Part shown: in pieces, positions 1 to 11,407 of the stretch
How the letters are laid out: each line of letters begins with the position of its first letter
How positions within the stretch are numbered: the stretch's first letter is position 1
Source of the DNA: Prostheceraeus crozeri
Taxonomy: Eukaryota; Platyhelminthes; Polycladida; Euryleptidae
Assembly (NCBI GenBank): GCA_907163375.1
Contig: CAJQUW010011280.1
Span: forward strand, 558,001-622,000
Reading direction: 5' to 3'
DNA length: 64,000 nt
Translations under genes and position numbers: made by a program
The notes under the pieces: model-generated
The model's database searches: none
What the model was told of the DNA's origin: nothing
Seen by the model: only the letters and a program-made list of their open reading frames with translations

Positions 1-1593
1 AATGAAGAAAATTGATTAATTACACGTTGACGCTATGAAAACGACGTATTACTGAGCATTTCACGTTCCATTGGTTCAAATCACAGCAATCTGATTATCA
101 AATATGTGATAATGATGTTTTGAAAACGAGAGAATGTTATTCATTTTTTCAAATGTTCCCTTGAATTAAACTCATCGCGTTAATTTGGTTTGAAAATGAC
201 GAGAAATGAAATAGTTGAATGAACCAGTAGATTTTGTTAAATCACGGAAAAATTATACTGTAGCTCGCAACTTTAGCCCTTACGAGGTATTCTCAATATC
301 ATCATCATATGACTACAACCAGTTCTAACGATGAATTCTAAAGAAGATGCTAACAAAATAATGCTAAGTTGATGGTTTATCGATTAATTGATGGCAGATG
401 ACAAACAACGAGTTTATCTGAGAATTTTATTGCAACTCTACAATGGTGTCAAGTGCCATTTAAGCAATGAATCAGTGTGCTTAATAAAATAATATCCTGG
501 TAACCCACATAAAAAAGCTAAAAAAGCTTCCTTTCTTCCATGAAATGACTCGGTGCTTTTTTCTATTCTCATTCATTGGCATTGAGCTTCTATCATTTTT
601 TTAAAGAGCGCGCTTATTCTAAGTTTCTCGCATGATCTGACCAACGATTGAACCATTAACAGTGATTAAGTGTCTGTAGCATGACCTGACTTTTGATTTA
701 ATATTTCTTCTTCAACACGGCATGAAATTCAATGCATTTGTGTCTTTAAATGTTCGACAACGCCATAGTTAATCACTCATTTAAATACTGTCTTATGACC
801 ATGATGACTGGTGTGAAAGAACTGTATTATTTTACTTCTAGAAATGTTGAATCATAGAAATTATAAACTAGCATTATTCTCAACTTTTACGAAATGCAAA
901 TAAAAGCAAGAGTCAATTAAAAAATCAATTAATCAATTATGAAATCAATTATTAATCAACCAGTAATAAAAGATGAATTAATGTTATTAATTAAAAAAAC
1001 AAGAAAGGTATATTGTCTTAACTTAACTGCTGAAAAGAAAATGATTTCTATAAGGTTTGTTATAGATGCGTATGCAGTCAAAGACAGCGGACACTGTATG
1101 CAGCTGGTAATAGATCCAGCCTGGCCATAGACCCCAGGCTTGGCGTGGATGGATCTCCATGTATGAAAACCAAAAATTTTGAAATATCCATGGATGTTGT
1201 AGAGTTTTTGAATATATATTTCTGCAAATTCTGCCGCGATTGTTTCAAGCGTATTATTAAGAAAACATGCCTTCACAAATTATGGCTAACTTCATGATAA
1301 ATCACTAAATTATGGCAGCAAAAGTGAAAGGGCAGCAACCAATGTGAACAGAGATAGAAGTCAGCCTTACCGGTGTTATGCTATTCATATTCTCCATTCA
1401 CTTATATTCACCCGGAAAGTTAAAAGCTTAGATTGATTTTACGGGCCGGAAGTTGAACTGTAAAACATAATCACGCCATACAGTTTCTCCATATAATCAG
1501 CTACCTCCGCCGGGTGGAAGCTGAAAGTATGCATTCATTTTATCCTCTAGAAAATTCGTGAATATTATCATCATGTGCACTAGACGGTCCAGA
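1..1593. other. Non-coding AT-rich stretch
   Basis: I see no supported gene here. The two longest open frames (939-1130 plus and 956-1276 minus) overlap antisense to one another and show no recognisable motif, so I treat both as chance. Confidence 0.5.
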
Positions 1594-1601
1594 CCATAGA
1601 A

Positions 1602-2401
1602 CAGTGTTGTATGCGGTCATGATTTTTTGACCGATATCACGGTCACGGTCATGAGCGCAGAATTTTTCAAAAATGGTCACGGTCATGGTCACGGTCATTT
1701 TTAGCAGTCATTATAAAGTAAACACATAAATTAACCTGTCAACCGAAAGCGAAAAGTTTTGGAGATTCGACAGGTTATTTGTATTTGACTTTCGTAAATC
1801 TTCCCATAAACAATTCATTCAGTGAAACCGTAAAGTGAATAAATAGGCTTAGAAGATGAGAGTAATATCATCACGGGGTTGAATGCAATAATATTTTCAT
1901 TGTTAGTCTATAGAAGCTATAAAACTTGTAACATTCAAATAATGGTTCAAGCAGCTATAGGCTATTTTTACACTGAAAACTCTACTTCCGCCTTGCATAT
2001 TCGCATCTAGGCCCCATAGAAACACCGTACCTGTACATGATTTTAATTGCTTGAGTGAATAATTGTAGCAGAAGATCTGAATTTTCATATGCAACAGGAA
2101 TTAATAAAATCGACAGTCCTAACGGAATCTACAGCGACCCGCGTCCTTTTTCTGATCTAATTTTCCTAGTATTAAGTAAATACAAGAGAGCATGTATGGA
2201 CCAGGAATGTAATGCTTTTTTTATGCATTCATTTTTATGGAATTCATAACCACCATCGGCAGCAAAATGTATTCATTTTTATATATTGTTTACCTGAGTT
2301 GATCATTTTTTCACATGAACGCTAAAATGACCGCAGCAGATATGCGCTCACGATCGCATTCATGCCGCGGTCACAAAAAATGACCGCGGACATAAACACT
2401 G
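1602..2401. mobile_element. Non-autonomous hAT transposon, 0.8 kb
   Basis: The ends are inverted: the left begins CAGTGTTGTATGCGGTCA and the reverse complement of the right begins CAGTGTTTATGTCCGCGGTC. A perfect 8-bp target duplication, ccatagaa, flanks it at 1594-1601 and 2402-2409. CAGTG ends plus 8-bp duplications are the hAT signature. Both subterminal regions carry clustered GGTCA/TGACC words (ggtcacggtcatggtcacgg on the left, tgaccgcgg on the right), the usual arrangement for hAT transposase binding. No transposase frame is visible inside. The perfect duplication suggests the insertion is not very old. Confidence 0.85.
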
Positions 2402-2641
2402 CCATAGAAATAAATGCCACTAAAACCTCTAGAACGGAAATGTAGTTTCTTGCAATGCATAATAACATATTCCTAAGTAATAGCACAAGGCATAGGGGTT
2501 TGCAGAATAGTATTCAACGCATTTCTATGGTCCATATAGAAAAGCTGACCATCATCACTCAGTGAGCAGGTGAATAATTAACATTCACTTTAGAATATAA
2601 GAGGGTACAATTGTGTCAATTATTCGCATCTTTGTCAAGTC

Positions 2642-3165
2642 ATGGAATTTACTGATGGTCATGTCAGGGAATACTTAACAAATAGGACATATCCAGACGG
2701 CCTTCGAAGGTGAACTGTGGAGCAAAGCTTCGAAGTACTCAATATTCAACGGTCAGCTCTGCTATCAAGTGAAGGAGAAATTGGTCAACTCCAAAAGAGA
2801 ACGACATTCGGAGGTTCATCATGTGCTGTTCAACGATGCAGAGAAGGAGGCCGCCCTGAATGAGCTACACGGTGGGAGAACAGGAGGTGGCCATTTGGGT
2901 CAGAGAACGACTGGAAATGGAACATGTTAGTTTATTTATATCTTTTGAACATCATTCGTGGTGGGAGATCGTGTCCGTCATAGAAATAAAAAACGTGACG
3001 ATCGAAAAGATGGTGACATGACAACCATTTGGTGAAGCAAAATGTACACTGTTCATGTGAATAAAGGCAGGGCCGTTTATATTCTGAAAGATGAGAACGG
3101 TGTTGTCCTGAAGAAAAGTGTCAGTGGTTGTCACCCAAAGAAGTTATTGATTAGCTTGCCAAACG
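2642..3165 (+). mobile_element. Integrase fossil, Ty3/gypsy-type or Ginger-type
   Basis: Coding-like segments on the plus strand read as parts of a retroviral-type integrase. The first (2642 onward) has the stretch VREYLTNRTYPDG and the next a stretch ending LNELHGGRTGGGHLGQRTT, matching the linker and N-terminal H2C2 zinc-binding region seen in integrases of Ty3/gypsy elements and Ginger transposons and in host genes derived from them. The segment near 3065-3160 contains VYILKDENGVVLKKSVSGC, resembling the C-terminal integrase region of the same families. The piece is short and broken, no terminal repeats are seen, and it is probably old. Assignment to Ginger or Ty3/gypsy cannot be decided from so little. 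Confidence 0.6.
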
Positions 3166-3892
3166 TTCTTTCTAATAAATGTATAATTGGATGAATAATC
3201 CTGAACTGAAATGAGAGCTGTGGTGAGAAAGGGGATAATAAAGAGCACAAGATTGTGAAAAAATCTGGGAGAATATTAGAAAAGGAAGAAGTACGCTACA
3301 AAATTGAACACTAAGTTTCTCCCCGGAAAATGAATAAAACCATATATATTTTCCGATCGGAAACTGTGTGTAGGGGAAAGTGAATACCATAACACCGGCC
3401 CAACCGACCTTTTTAGGCCGGCTTCTTTTGATCCTGTGTACAGAGCTGTTATTATTTTTGAAGAAACTGTTATCATCATGTGTACATACAGGTGAACATA
3501 GCAGTCGGATGAATTTTGCATTTTCTGATTGTTGTAATGAGCACATGCACTTTCAGAGTGTCCTATAGGTTGTAGACCTTTATTTGTAGATGATTCCGAC
3601 ATGCGTGAATAGTGGTTGCAAATTGAATGCGAATATAGTGATATCCAATCAGTCAATCACAACAACGATTTCATGAAGACGAATGCGTTATCGAATACAG
3701 CAACCGAGAAAATTTGATAACCGTGAGTTATATTGGTCAGTCCACGTGATACATCACTTTCGTCATACATGCAACTTCTTCGGTTGAACTTCTCTTCCAA
3801 TAAAACTGAATCTGATTCATGAGATAGTTTTTGCTGATAATATCGCAAAGAAGATATCCATCATCTTGCACAGCCTCACATATTGCATTGGG
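3166..3892. other. Non-coding stretch
   Basis: Overlapping minus-strand frames of 124 and 126 residues lie here, with a shorter plus frame across them. None shows a domain, and frames of this length are expected by chance in a window of this size. Nothing else is recognised. Confidence 0.4.
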
Positions 3893-4045
3893 GGTAGCAG
3901 CATGGACCGCGGAAGTGGGGGGGGGCAGGGGAGGCCAGGCCGAAAAATTTGCCGGGGCCACATGTGCATTTGGCCCCCCCTCAAATTTGAGCTGTCAAAA
4001 TATTCATCTTAATGATAATTTGCAATCTAATTCTTTATTATCTAT

Positions 4046-4228
4046 TCAATAAGTACAAAGTCGGGAGATGAAACGAGTCCCACTTGAATTAACAGATTTT
4101 CTCCTCATCAACTCAGCGAGTTCTGACGCAAAAAAGTCGACAAAGTGCTTTCCAATCCGTGCGACCCATGGACCGTCTACCCACATGTGTAGTGGTTTGC
4201 TCATTGGAATGCCTACAGCATGTGCTAG
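4046..4228 (-). pseudogene. Unidentified coding-like segment inside the 2.2-kb hAT
   Basis: A 60-codon open frame with no ATG at its head contains GIPMSKPLHMWVDGPWVARI and then a helical stretch, HFVDFFASELAELMRRKS. The same frame remains coding-like upstream of a single in-frame TAG (reading VIQRHIRYLRERIE), up to just short of the nested hAT insertion. Residue composition (many W, H and P, balanced charge) is unlike chance frames nearby. I do not recognise the family; transposon cargo or a decayed transposase part are both possible. The frame looks dead, given the stop and the neighbouring insertion. Confidence 0.35.
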
Positions 4229-4293
4229 CTATTCGATTCGCTCTCGAAGGTATCTTATATGTCGTTGGATAACTTATGCATCAAAGCATAGAC

Positions 4294-4989
4294 AAGTGGT
4301 TCTCAACATTGCATGGTCTGTGGCTCCCTTCCCAGCCATTCGACTTTCCGTGGGCCTCTGCTTAATATCTGATAGCAATTCATTTCTCATTCAACTTCTT
4401 TGTTACTACTTTCTCCAAGTTTCTTCAACCCTTACAATTACATTAATTTACTTAAATTGTGCCGCTATAAATTAAGCACAGAGTACCGATATTCTGAACA
4501 AACTGGAGTTGAAGCAAATAATCAAGCACGAGTTTGATTTGTTTCTGGCTTCATTATTGATTACAGCAATTGATTTGTAGCAGATAGATAGTAAAATGTA
4601 CAATAGTTGTGCTCAATCAAAAATAACCAACAAGATGGTGAATTAGGCATAATAAATCAAATACACAGTAAAAAACATCGATCAGAGATTCAGTGTGACA
4701 TCTTTTCTTGCCTTATTAGTACGAATTTTTGATGCTCGGTTATGTACTCGAAGCAGAAAAATGCGTTGTAAAGCAAAAGTTTCTGATTGTTCTTTTACCC
4801 AATGATGCTCAAACAACATCCTTATTCTATTTATATTAGTGTCCCATGCGACTCTCTGACGGGAAGTAGCCTAACCTGGGAATTATCATGCTGACAGACA
4901 CAACAACTGTATGTGCTCTTCTTGTGGCCCCCAACCAATGGTCTCGTGCCTCACTAAGTGGGCCATGGACCCCCGGTTGAGAGCCACTG
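4294..4989. mobile_element. Nested non-autonomous hAT, 0.7 kb
   Basis: The left end is aagtggttctcaac and the reverse complement of the right end is cagtggctctcaac, the familiar Charlie/hAT-type terminus, with 12 of 14 bases shared. The flanks gcatagac (4286-4293) and ggatagac (4990-4997) are an 8-bp target duplication with one difference. It sits wholly inside the 2.2-kb hAT-like element, so it inserted later. Divergence of both the TIR and the duplication suggests moderate age. The 135-residue plus frame at 4068-4475 crosses the left boundary and is not believed. Confidence 0.8.
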
Positions 4990-6124
4990 GGATAGACTAT
5001 GGTTGACTTCTATTGTGTCGTGCACATATAACAGATTTTGTTAACCGCTCAGCGGATTTTCTGCACTTTGACTTGAATTCACGGTAAGTAAAATTCATTA
5101 TGAAATGATGAAATTAGTGTTTTCACACTCAAGGTCGGTGGTACAATGCGGTATAGAGTAGCCTCATCAGCGGTTCCAGAACCCCAGTCGCTGTGTGGTT
5201 CCTGGAAATAGTTACGACTAAACCTCCAAGATAGATGAACGACGACAAGTGTTCTCTTCCAAGTGTGTGTGATCTTTTTTCGTGCGAAATATAAAGTTAT
5301 ACGCAAACAAACACTTGTTTATAATAATCAAAATCAGTATGAGATTATATTACTACTACACTATTACACTAGCACTTACTAGTATTATTGAAATTTTGAA
5401 TAGGCTGTTTGCTTTTTCTTTCATTTCATTTAACATGGAAATAAAGTATAATGTTGTAGTAGAGAAGTGAGATATCTCTAAAATTTATACAATGAATTGA
5501 TTTTTTAAGATGATCGATGAACTACAGTAATTTCAATTAGACATGTGATACAACTATGTTACTTCTAACAGAGCATTGGTGCCACTTATATTTCACATGA
5601 AATATGTTCACTTTGATCAACAGATTTTGTCTATCAATTCATCGAATTACATACATCTGAAAATTCTATCTATGTCTGTGATTTATAAGAAGTTTTCATG
5701 ATTTTACTTTGCACTATGACCATAAATCAGAGAAAATAAATAAAAATACTGGTGTAGATCAATGATGCTTACATTGCGATTGCGAAAAATGTTTATAAAC
5801 ACTCTAAACCAGCACCTCCTAAATCACACAACTGATGAGACACATTCCGTAATAATAAAAAAAAAAAAAAAAAAAGCAGCGTTTTAAGGCTAGCGCAGTA
5901 TGTTTTTGTTATTCTCTTTATTATGTCAGCATTCAATTTCACACCTAAAAAAAAAAAGTGTGTGTGTGTCGCGATGCAGATTTCGATTTTCTTCGATTTT
6001 AGGAGGTGACAGTTTACAGTGAACAGCATCTTTTATGTCTATACAATCTTACTGTGATAAAGCATTATACAAAATTTATGGCCCCCCCCTCGTGAAAAAT
6101 TGTTCCGCGGGCCCTGGGTAGCAG

Positions 6125-6600
6125 TACTAATACTCCACAATATTGTGATCAAACTTGTGATTCTTGCATATATACATTAACTGCGAGTATAAGAGCCCCT
6201 GTATCCTTAAGTGCAGAATCCTCTTATATTATAGAGCTCTCTAAGCATGCCAATGAGTCTGTTTTCATGATGTACGATATTCCAATCGAAATTCAAAATG
6301 GAGGCCTTAGGCAGTCTTCTTCTTGTTTGAATTTTTGGCCGCTTAATTGCGCTTCGACATTGTAAATTTGGCGAGCAAGTGCGTAAGAATTCAATTGCTA
6401 TCACACTAAGAGACGAGATCCATCCTAACTCTGTCGTTTTCCGTTCCCTTGACTCCTTAGTTTCACCGTGGTCGAAAATCATCTGCGTCGCCTCTATCAT
6501 TGCTCGGAGGGGATTGTAATTTTCTCTCCTAGCTTGCTCGGCCTATAATTCTCATCATGCATACATACGCCGGCGGGTCCGAATTGTGTTTTCCCATGTA
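6125..6600. other. GC-richer patch open on both strands
   Basis: From 6207 to about 6533 the minus strand is open for some 108 codons, with EQARRENYNPLRAMIEATQM near its start. Over part of the same bases the plus strand is also open and coding-like (HCKFGEQVRKNSIAITLRDE). I cannot decide the strand or recognise either product. A decayed coding sequence or a conserved non-coding block are both possible. Base composition is clearly richer in G+C than the flanks. Confidence 0.25.
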
Positions 6601-9294
6601 ATTGAGCAATAAGTTTAATTATCCGACGTTAGGCGGTTGTCCTGCCTTTAATTGCAACTTACTCTGTATGCTGTTGGCGAAAAATCTAGTTTTCGAGAAA
6701 ATCCAAAATTCTGTTTTAGTGCTTCATGTTTTTCTTCAATATATCAACTAGACATTTCTTGACGTCTGTCAAATGTGATATCAACGAAACGATAACAGTA
6801 CATTTGGAGGAAAGGTAAAAATATGAACTGATTGAAAACAGTGAGTGCAGGTTCAAATTAATCAATTGCATAACTTGTCGATTATTGTTGAATAAATTCA
6901 TACACCAGACTGAGCAATGTTGAGACAATTGCCAGTATGAAATCTGCCCAGTGAGAAACAACATCACCCTTTGTAGGGTAAATTAAGCAGAAAGAAATTC
7001 ATAATTCAAAGCAGTATCTGGCGAAGTGCCTGAGGCTTGCAGTGAGTTCCAAGTCCTTTGGTCTCAATTAATAACGACAACGCCCCTTAAATTATGGTTG
7101 ATTTGTCCTTGTCATCTGGCACAAAATTAGCTTCGCATGACATTCAAATTTAAGACAATGTTTTTATGAAACAAGCACTGATACTAATACTTGGCCTGTC
7201 AAATTTGATATCTAATCGGTCGACGGATAGAGCTCTCCATTTATGAATGATTGACGGCTATTGGTACCTTAATGTTAATACGTGTGCACCTTTTACATAT
7301 CAATGTGAAACAGTTCCTCTTCTCCGATATCCATGTAATTGGTACACATTTAATACTTAAGAAAACCAATCTCGGATTCGAAATGTAACAAAAGCATATA
7401 ATAAAATTTCGAATCCGAGATTGGTTTTCTTAAGTACTAAATGTGTACAAGTTTTACATATAAACACTGAAATCTTGGGAGTCGACTTAGCGCAGCAACA
7501 TATTATGATAAACAAATGACAAATAAGCAGGTCCAATTCATATACAATGTGTAGCCTACAGATGTGTTATAGTAAAGAAAAGCTGGTGTTCTAGTATTTT
7601 GGCTATTTGGAATATGCAAGTACTGTACCCAAATTTGAAATATGCAAGTACTGCACCCAATATTAGCATTCATGAAACAGAGCATATGACCCGATATTTG
7701 TATTCAACCTATTCTGCATCATTTTTTAAGAAAAATACAACCGCCATTCGCCTAGAAAGTTATCTGCTATGCACACTATATCCCACCATTTCTCATTACC
7801 CATATAGCTAATTATTCTAATTATTAATTATTATACTAATTATTCTTAACCAATAAATTCGAATTATAAAAATCCTGTCAAATTTTGATACCTGAATTAC
7901 TTTCGGGCATGTACTTCAAGAACATATGGAAGGCTGATTATCCCTGATTACCATTCTCGCCATCACTAACTTACCAACCTTCCGCGTTTGGAGGTATGAA
8001 CTCGGAAGAGGTTTAAATAAGGAGTCTTGCAAAGATGATGACCACAAAACGAAGAAAGAATAGAGAAGAACTTTCTACGCCAGCGAAAGGCTCAATGATT
8101 GCATGCAGGTCTCGCTCTCCCCCAACAGAACTTTAAAATAAAATATTAAGGCACCTATGAACAAGTTTACATCATGCTCAACTGAGATCTCAATTAGGAG
8201 TTAAAATATGGCGCTTCTTAAAAGCATTATTAAAACCGCGGTTATTATAAAAAATTTCTCGAAAAATGAATTAAAGAAATATGTCTGAAAACATGCCTAT
8301 AAACAAATTTTTACAGTGCTCATGGCGTGGTGGAAAACTCTTGTTTCATTGAGGGCAGCTTTAAATCCGTCAAGGAAAACAATGAACAAAAAACCAAGGA
8401 CAGTGGACCACAAGACCAAAGACTGTAAACTCGCGTGAAATTTGGAAACAGAAATCCGGGGTAGCACATATCTTCTAAGAGAATAGAAATTATTCAATAT
8501 CTTCATTGAGGACTAAATAATGAGTTGTTTACAAAATTTTAACATGCAGAGTCTTTAAAAAATGCGGTTTTTCAAATACATAATTAAAAACCTGCTTTTT
8601 TTAAAAGCGGTTGTGAAGCTGTGTTTTAAAGCTATCACTTTGTCCCTTTGGCGATGCAGTTATTCAATTGATATCTGAAACTTCTTTATTTAATAAAATT
8701 CAGCATCTGGTTATTGTCTTGTGTTAACGTGTATATGAGGAAATTAAGACTATCGCATGGATGCTCACTTGCTAGTGACTATCGAATTCATGCATAAAAA
8801 GAACACTTATGTACAAATGCTTACAAAAGCTGCTATCAAAGCAAATATTCATCATTTTGCAAAAGGAGATCAGAAATCACTTGTCATTATTTGAAATGAT
8901 CTGCATTGTAATAAATAACGGCATATTTTTTGAAACTGAGAAAGCACATCTTAAAGCATTTTTGTTATTTAACCTCACTCAGGACTATGCGTCTGTTCGG
9001 TATGCGGTGGCACTATAATCCTTTCCTTATGTTGTCAAACGGGGAACTCATTGATTAAAAATATTCGCCAATAGTTAAGCAGTTATTTCTCTTGAAGTAT
9101 GAATTCATATTTCCCTTCCTTGGGAGGCTCTCTAAAATTAATAGGAAATCTTCATGAACGTTCATGAGCAACGAGTGAATTCTTTACTTAAACATGAATT
9201 ATATCTTCTGATCAGTTCGCAACCCCATTTACTACAAAAAGCTCGTGCTCATGGTCGCATATGCATCATCTGGAACTTTGTGATCAACGGTGTA
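6601..9294. other. Largely empty intergenic DNA
   Basis: Apart from the long inverted repeat at 7342-7448 I see no gene. Frames of 60-83 residues near 6716-6967, 7503-7811 and 8297-8506 have chance-like composition. Near 8210-8620 imperfect words such as ccgcggtt and aaagcggtt recur but do not resolve into an element. Confidence 0.4.
7342..7448. repeat. Long near-perfect inverted repeat
   Basis: Two 43-bp arms, 7342-7384 and 7406-7448, are reverse complements with one mismatch and a 21-bp spacer. The outer end of each arm is gtacacattta/taaatgtgtac and the inner end is attcgaaat. Just outside lies a looser direct similarity, ttttacatat near 7293 and again near 7452. No target duplication is clear. 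It could be a small foldback transposon or a replication-derived inversion. Confidence 0.85.
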
Positions 9295-9767
9295 CACTGT
9301 AAACCGCTGACATGACAATTGACAGACATTTATCCTACAAAATCTATTTTGTCGGTCATTGTTAGTTCTTGTATACAAGAATAATGTATACAATCATCCT
9401 ATAGGATGATTGCCACTGAACACCTGCAATATCTGACAAAATGCGACAAATTGAATAGCAATGAATTATGGCTTAAATTTTATCAAAAATGTTGGTAATT
9501 AATTAAATTCATTAATTAAATGTCAAAATAAATCATAGTTTTGCCACACAATAATACATATTGCCCACAAGTCAAGCAATCACTAATCGAAAAGATCAAT
9601 CAATATTCAACAGTTTTTGTTTAGTTAATTTGCATACAAAGCATCTGTTTTGATGTCGGTGGAGAATCTACAAATTCGTCGGATATCACAGGATATTGGA
9701 GATGACAATCGTCGGTTGATTTTGTCAGTACTTTTGTAGGATAATTGTCGGTCTACGGTTTACAGTG
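9295..9767. mobile_element. CACTG-ended TIR element, 0.47 kb
   Basis: The left end starts CACTGTAAACCGCTGACA and the reverse complement of the right end starts CACTGTAAACCGTAGACC, sharing 12 outer bases exactly. Further in, both arms carry TATCCTACAAAA and GACA words. Ends beginning CACTGTAA occur in the Chapaev/CACTA group, but I find no convincing target duplication, so the superfamily is tentative. At 9392-9413 lies a perfect palindrome, caatcatcc-tata-ggatgattg. There is no coding capacity. Confidence 0.6.
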
Positions 9768-10819
9768 AGCACAAAAGTTGATATTTATGTAAATAGTAGG
9801 CCCTATGTACTTAATGGAATATCTTTGTACCACTGTACAGACTTCTGTGAATCAGGTGGCCCGATGGCCAGGCCTGGTCGGACTCGAAAATAATTTTCCA
9901 TTTATGCGCGGTAATTGTGAAAGTCAATATATCATGGCATTGGTGCATGGGAAAATCGTGATGCAAATCACATGGCATTGAGGCCCATTAAGTGAATAGC
10001 AGGCATTCCAGTTGGGTTCTTACAAACATATGCACGAACCACGCGAGATGGATAATAAAAATGATTAAAATTATAATGCAACCATAAACGTAAATTATCT
10101 AATTCAAGTGTTTTCCTCGCGCCACAAAATTTGACAGGTCGTCTCTTCTTCCGTTTGACTAGAAGGGAAGCATTGGAACATGTAACGTAAATGAAATGGC
10201 ACAATCTGCTGACACAATACCATAGCAATCGAACAATGAGCAGCCAGTTCAACATTAAACACGCCAAATTGTGCAAAGTTTCAGTGACTGTTATCAACCG
10301 GATCACACAGCAAAGAGACACAGACGATGTCAAGCTCCACAGAGAAGTTTGTGAACGTTTTTTCGTGCGCCTGCTAACTTTTTTAAAATGATCGGAGGGC
10401 CCAACATTATCGAGAAAACTTTTGCGAATAGTTCTGAATTTTTCGAATCTGAAGGAATCGTGGCGATCAGATCATTTTGAAGGAATTCAGAGCTATCCGC
10501 AAGCGACGCACGACTATTTTTCCTATCTCTGCAAGGTATTAGGAATTTCTTTTTGCCCACTTAATAGGTTCCTCGATGTGCCATCTGTTTAAATCAGTTT
10601 GCACTTCTAGCAAAGTGATACTATTAAACAATCTAATTCTGTGCCTCGTACTATACAATGTAGAGTCTCAGAATGATGATGATCGGTAATTAAATGACCG
10701 AAAGATACATCGATAAAGCTGAATAGGTCAGTGGTCACGTTTTACTTCTAAACATGTCATCTTCACAATTTGTACTGAGTCGAATAGACTACGGCTTTTG
10801 AATGAATTGAATATGACTA
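9768..10819. other. Unassigned stretch
   Basis: A 121-codon minus frame (9968-10333) and a 76-codon minus frame (10330-10560) overlap plus frames that look equally plausible. I recognise no domain and make no gene call. Immediately to the right a LINE remnant begins. Confidence 0.3.
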
Positions 10820-11407
10820 TCACTTGGTACCATCAACAATCATACACTGCCAACCATTCACAGCTTTTGGCGAAAATCTTGTTTTTTGTATTTGACACAA
10901 TTGGGGAAACTGCCGTGCCAACAGGACCGGGCGAAACTGGACTATCGCAATTTTAATGGAGAGAACAATATGGAAATGCAAACATTTCACAGAAAGCGTA
11001 GGCCATGACACTGAGTTTCGCAATATGTTATTTGAAACAGTAAAGTCCGAGACTTTTAAAGTTGTTGGAGATGATCGGCTCCATTGAGTTGCTGACATCA
11101 TTCTGACTTGGCAATCGCAGGACTCGACGTTGGATCTGGTCTAGAAGTTTGAGGTCATTTCGAGAACCCCAGACCACACAGGAAAAAGGTATCCCATTTG
11201 TGTGCGGATTCATTCTTTGTAGGTAGCGAAGACCACAGAATCAGGAGGGCAGAATACAACTTGTCGGAGAGCTCCCATTTGTTGGCTGCATCTTATGGCG
11301 ATCTTCTTGATGTGGTCACCCCAAGACAGTCCAACGATAAACAGTCTGTGCTCAAGTTGTTGTTCACCGAAGTAAATGGGAAGATGGCATAGATACATGT
11401 GCTTCAT
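10820..11407 (-). pseudogene. LINE reverse transcriptase C-terminal remnant
   Basis: Minus-strand frames read first LSWGDHIKKIAIRCSQQMGA with a following YKE, then GIPFSCVVWGSRNDLKLLDQ and IQRRVLRL. This is the order typical of the end of CR1/L2/Jockey-type reverse transcriptases (WxxHIxxIxxKASxRLG, LYKxxxRPxLEY, VWxxxxxxLxxLxxIQRRxxR). The pieces lie in shifted frames, so the copy is dead. The last part (10820-11101) is coding-like but less certain. No 3' microsatellite tail was found, so the 3' boundary is unclear. Confidence 0.75.

Larger units (their letters stand above)
3901..6116. mobile_element. hAT-like transposon, 2.2 kb, carrying a nested hAT
   Basis: The left end starts CATGGACCGCGGAAG and the reverse complement of the right end starts CAGGGCCCGCGGAAC. 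Both run into G-rich tracts. A perfect 8-bp target duplication, ggtagcag, lies at 3893-3900 and 6117-6124. This fits the hAT superfamily (CAGGG-type ends, 8-bp duplication). The inside is interrupted by a second hAT at 4294-4989. A minus-strand coding-like segment abuts that insertion on its left. No full transposase is visible, so the element is probably non-autonomous or a deleted derivative. Confidence 0.8.

Noticed and set aside
4068-4475. 135-codon plus-strand frame
   Set aside because: It crosses the left end of the nested hAT and is antisense to a better coding-like frame.
5150-5185. Minus-strand CTGATGAG core
   Set aside because: No GAAA follows within a plausible stem II distance.
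9968-10333. 121-codon minus-strand frame
   Set aside because: No motif, overlaps equally open plus frames, and length is within chance for this window.
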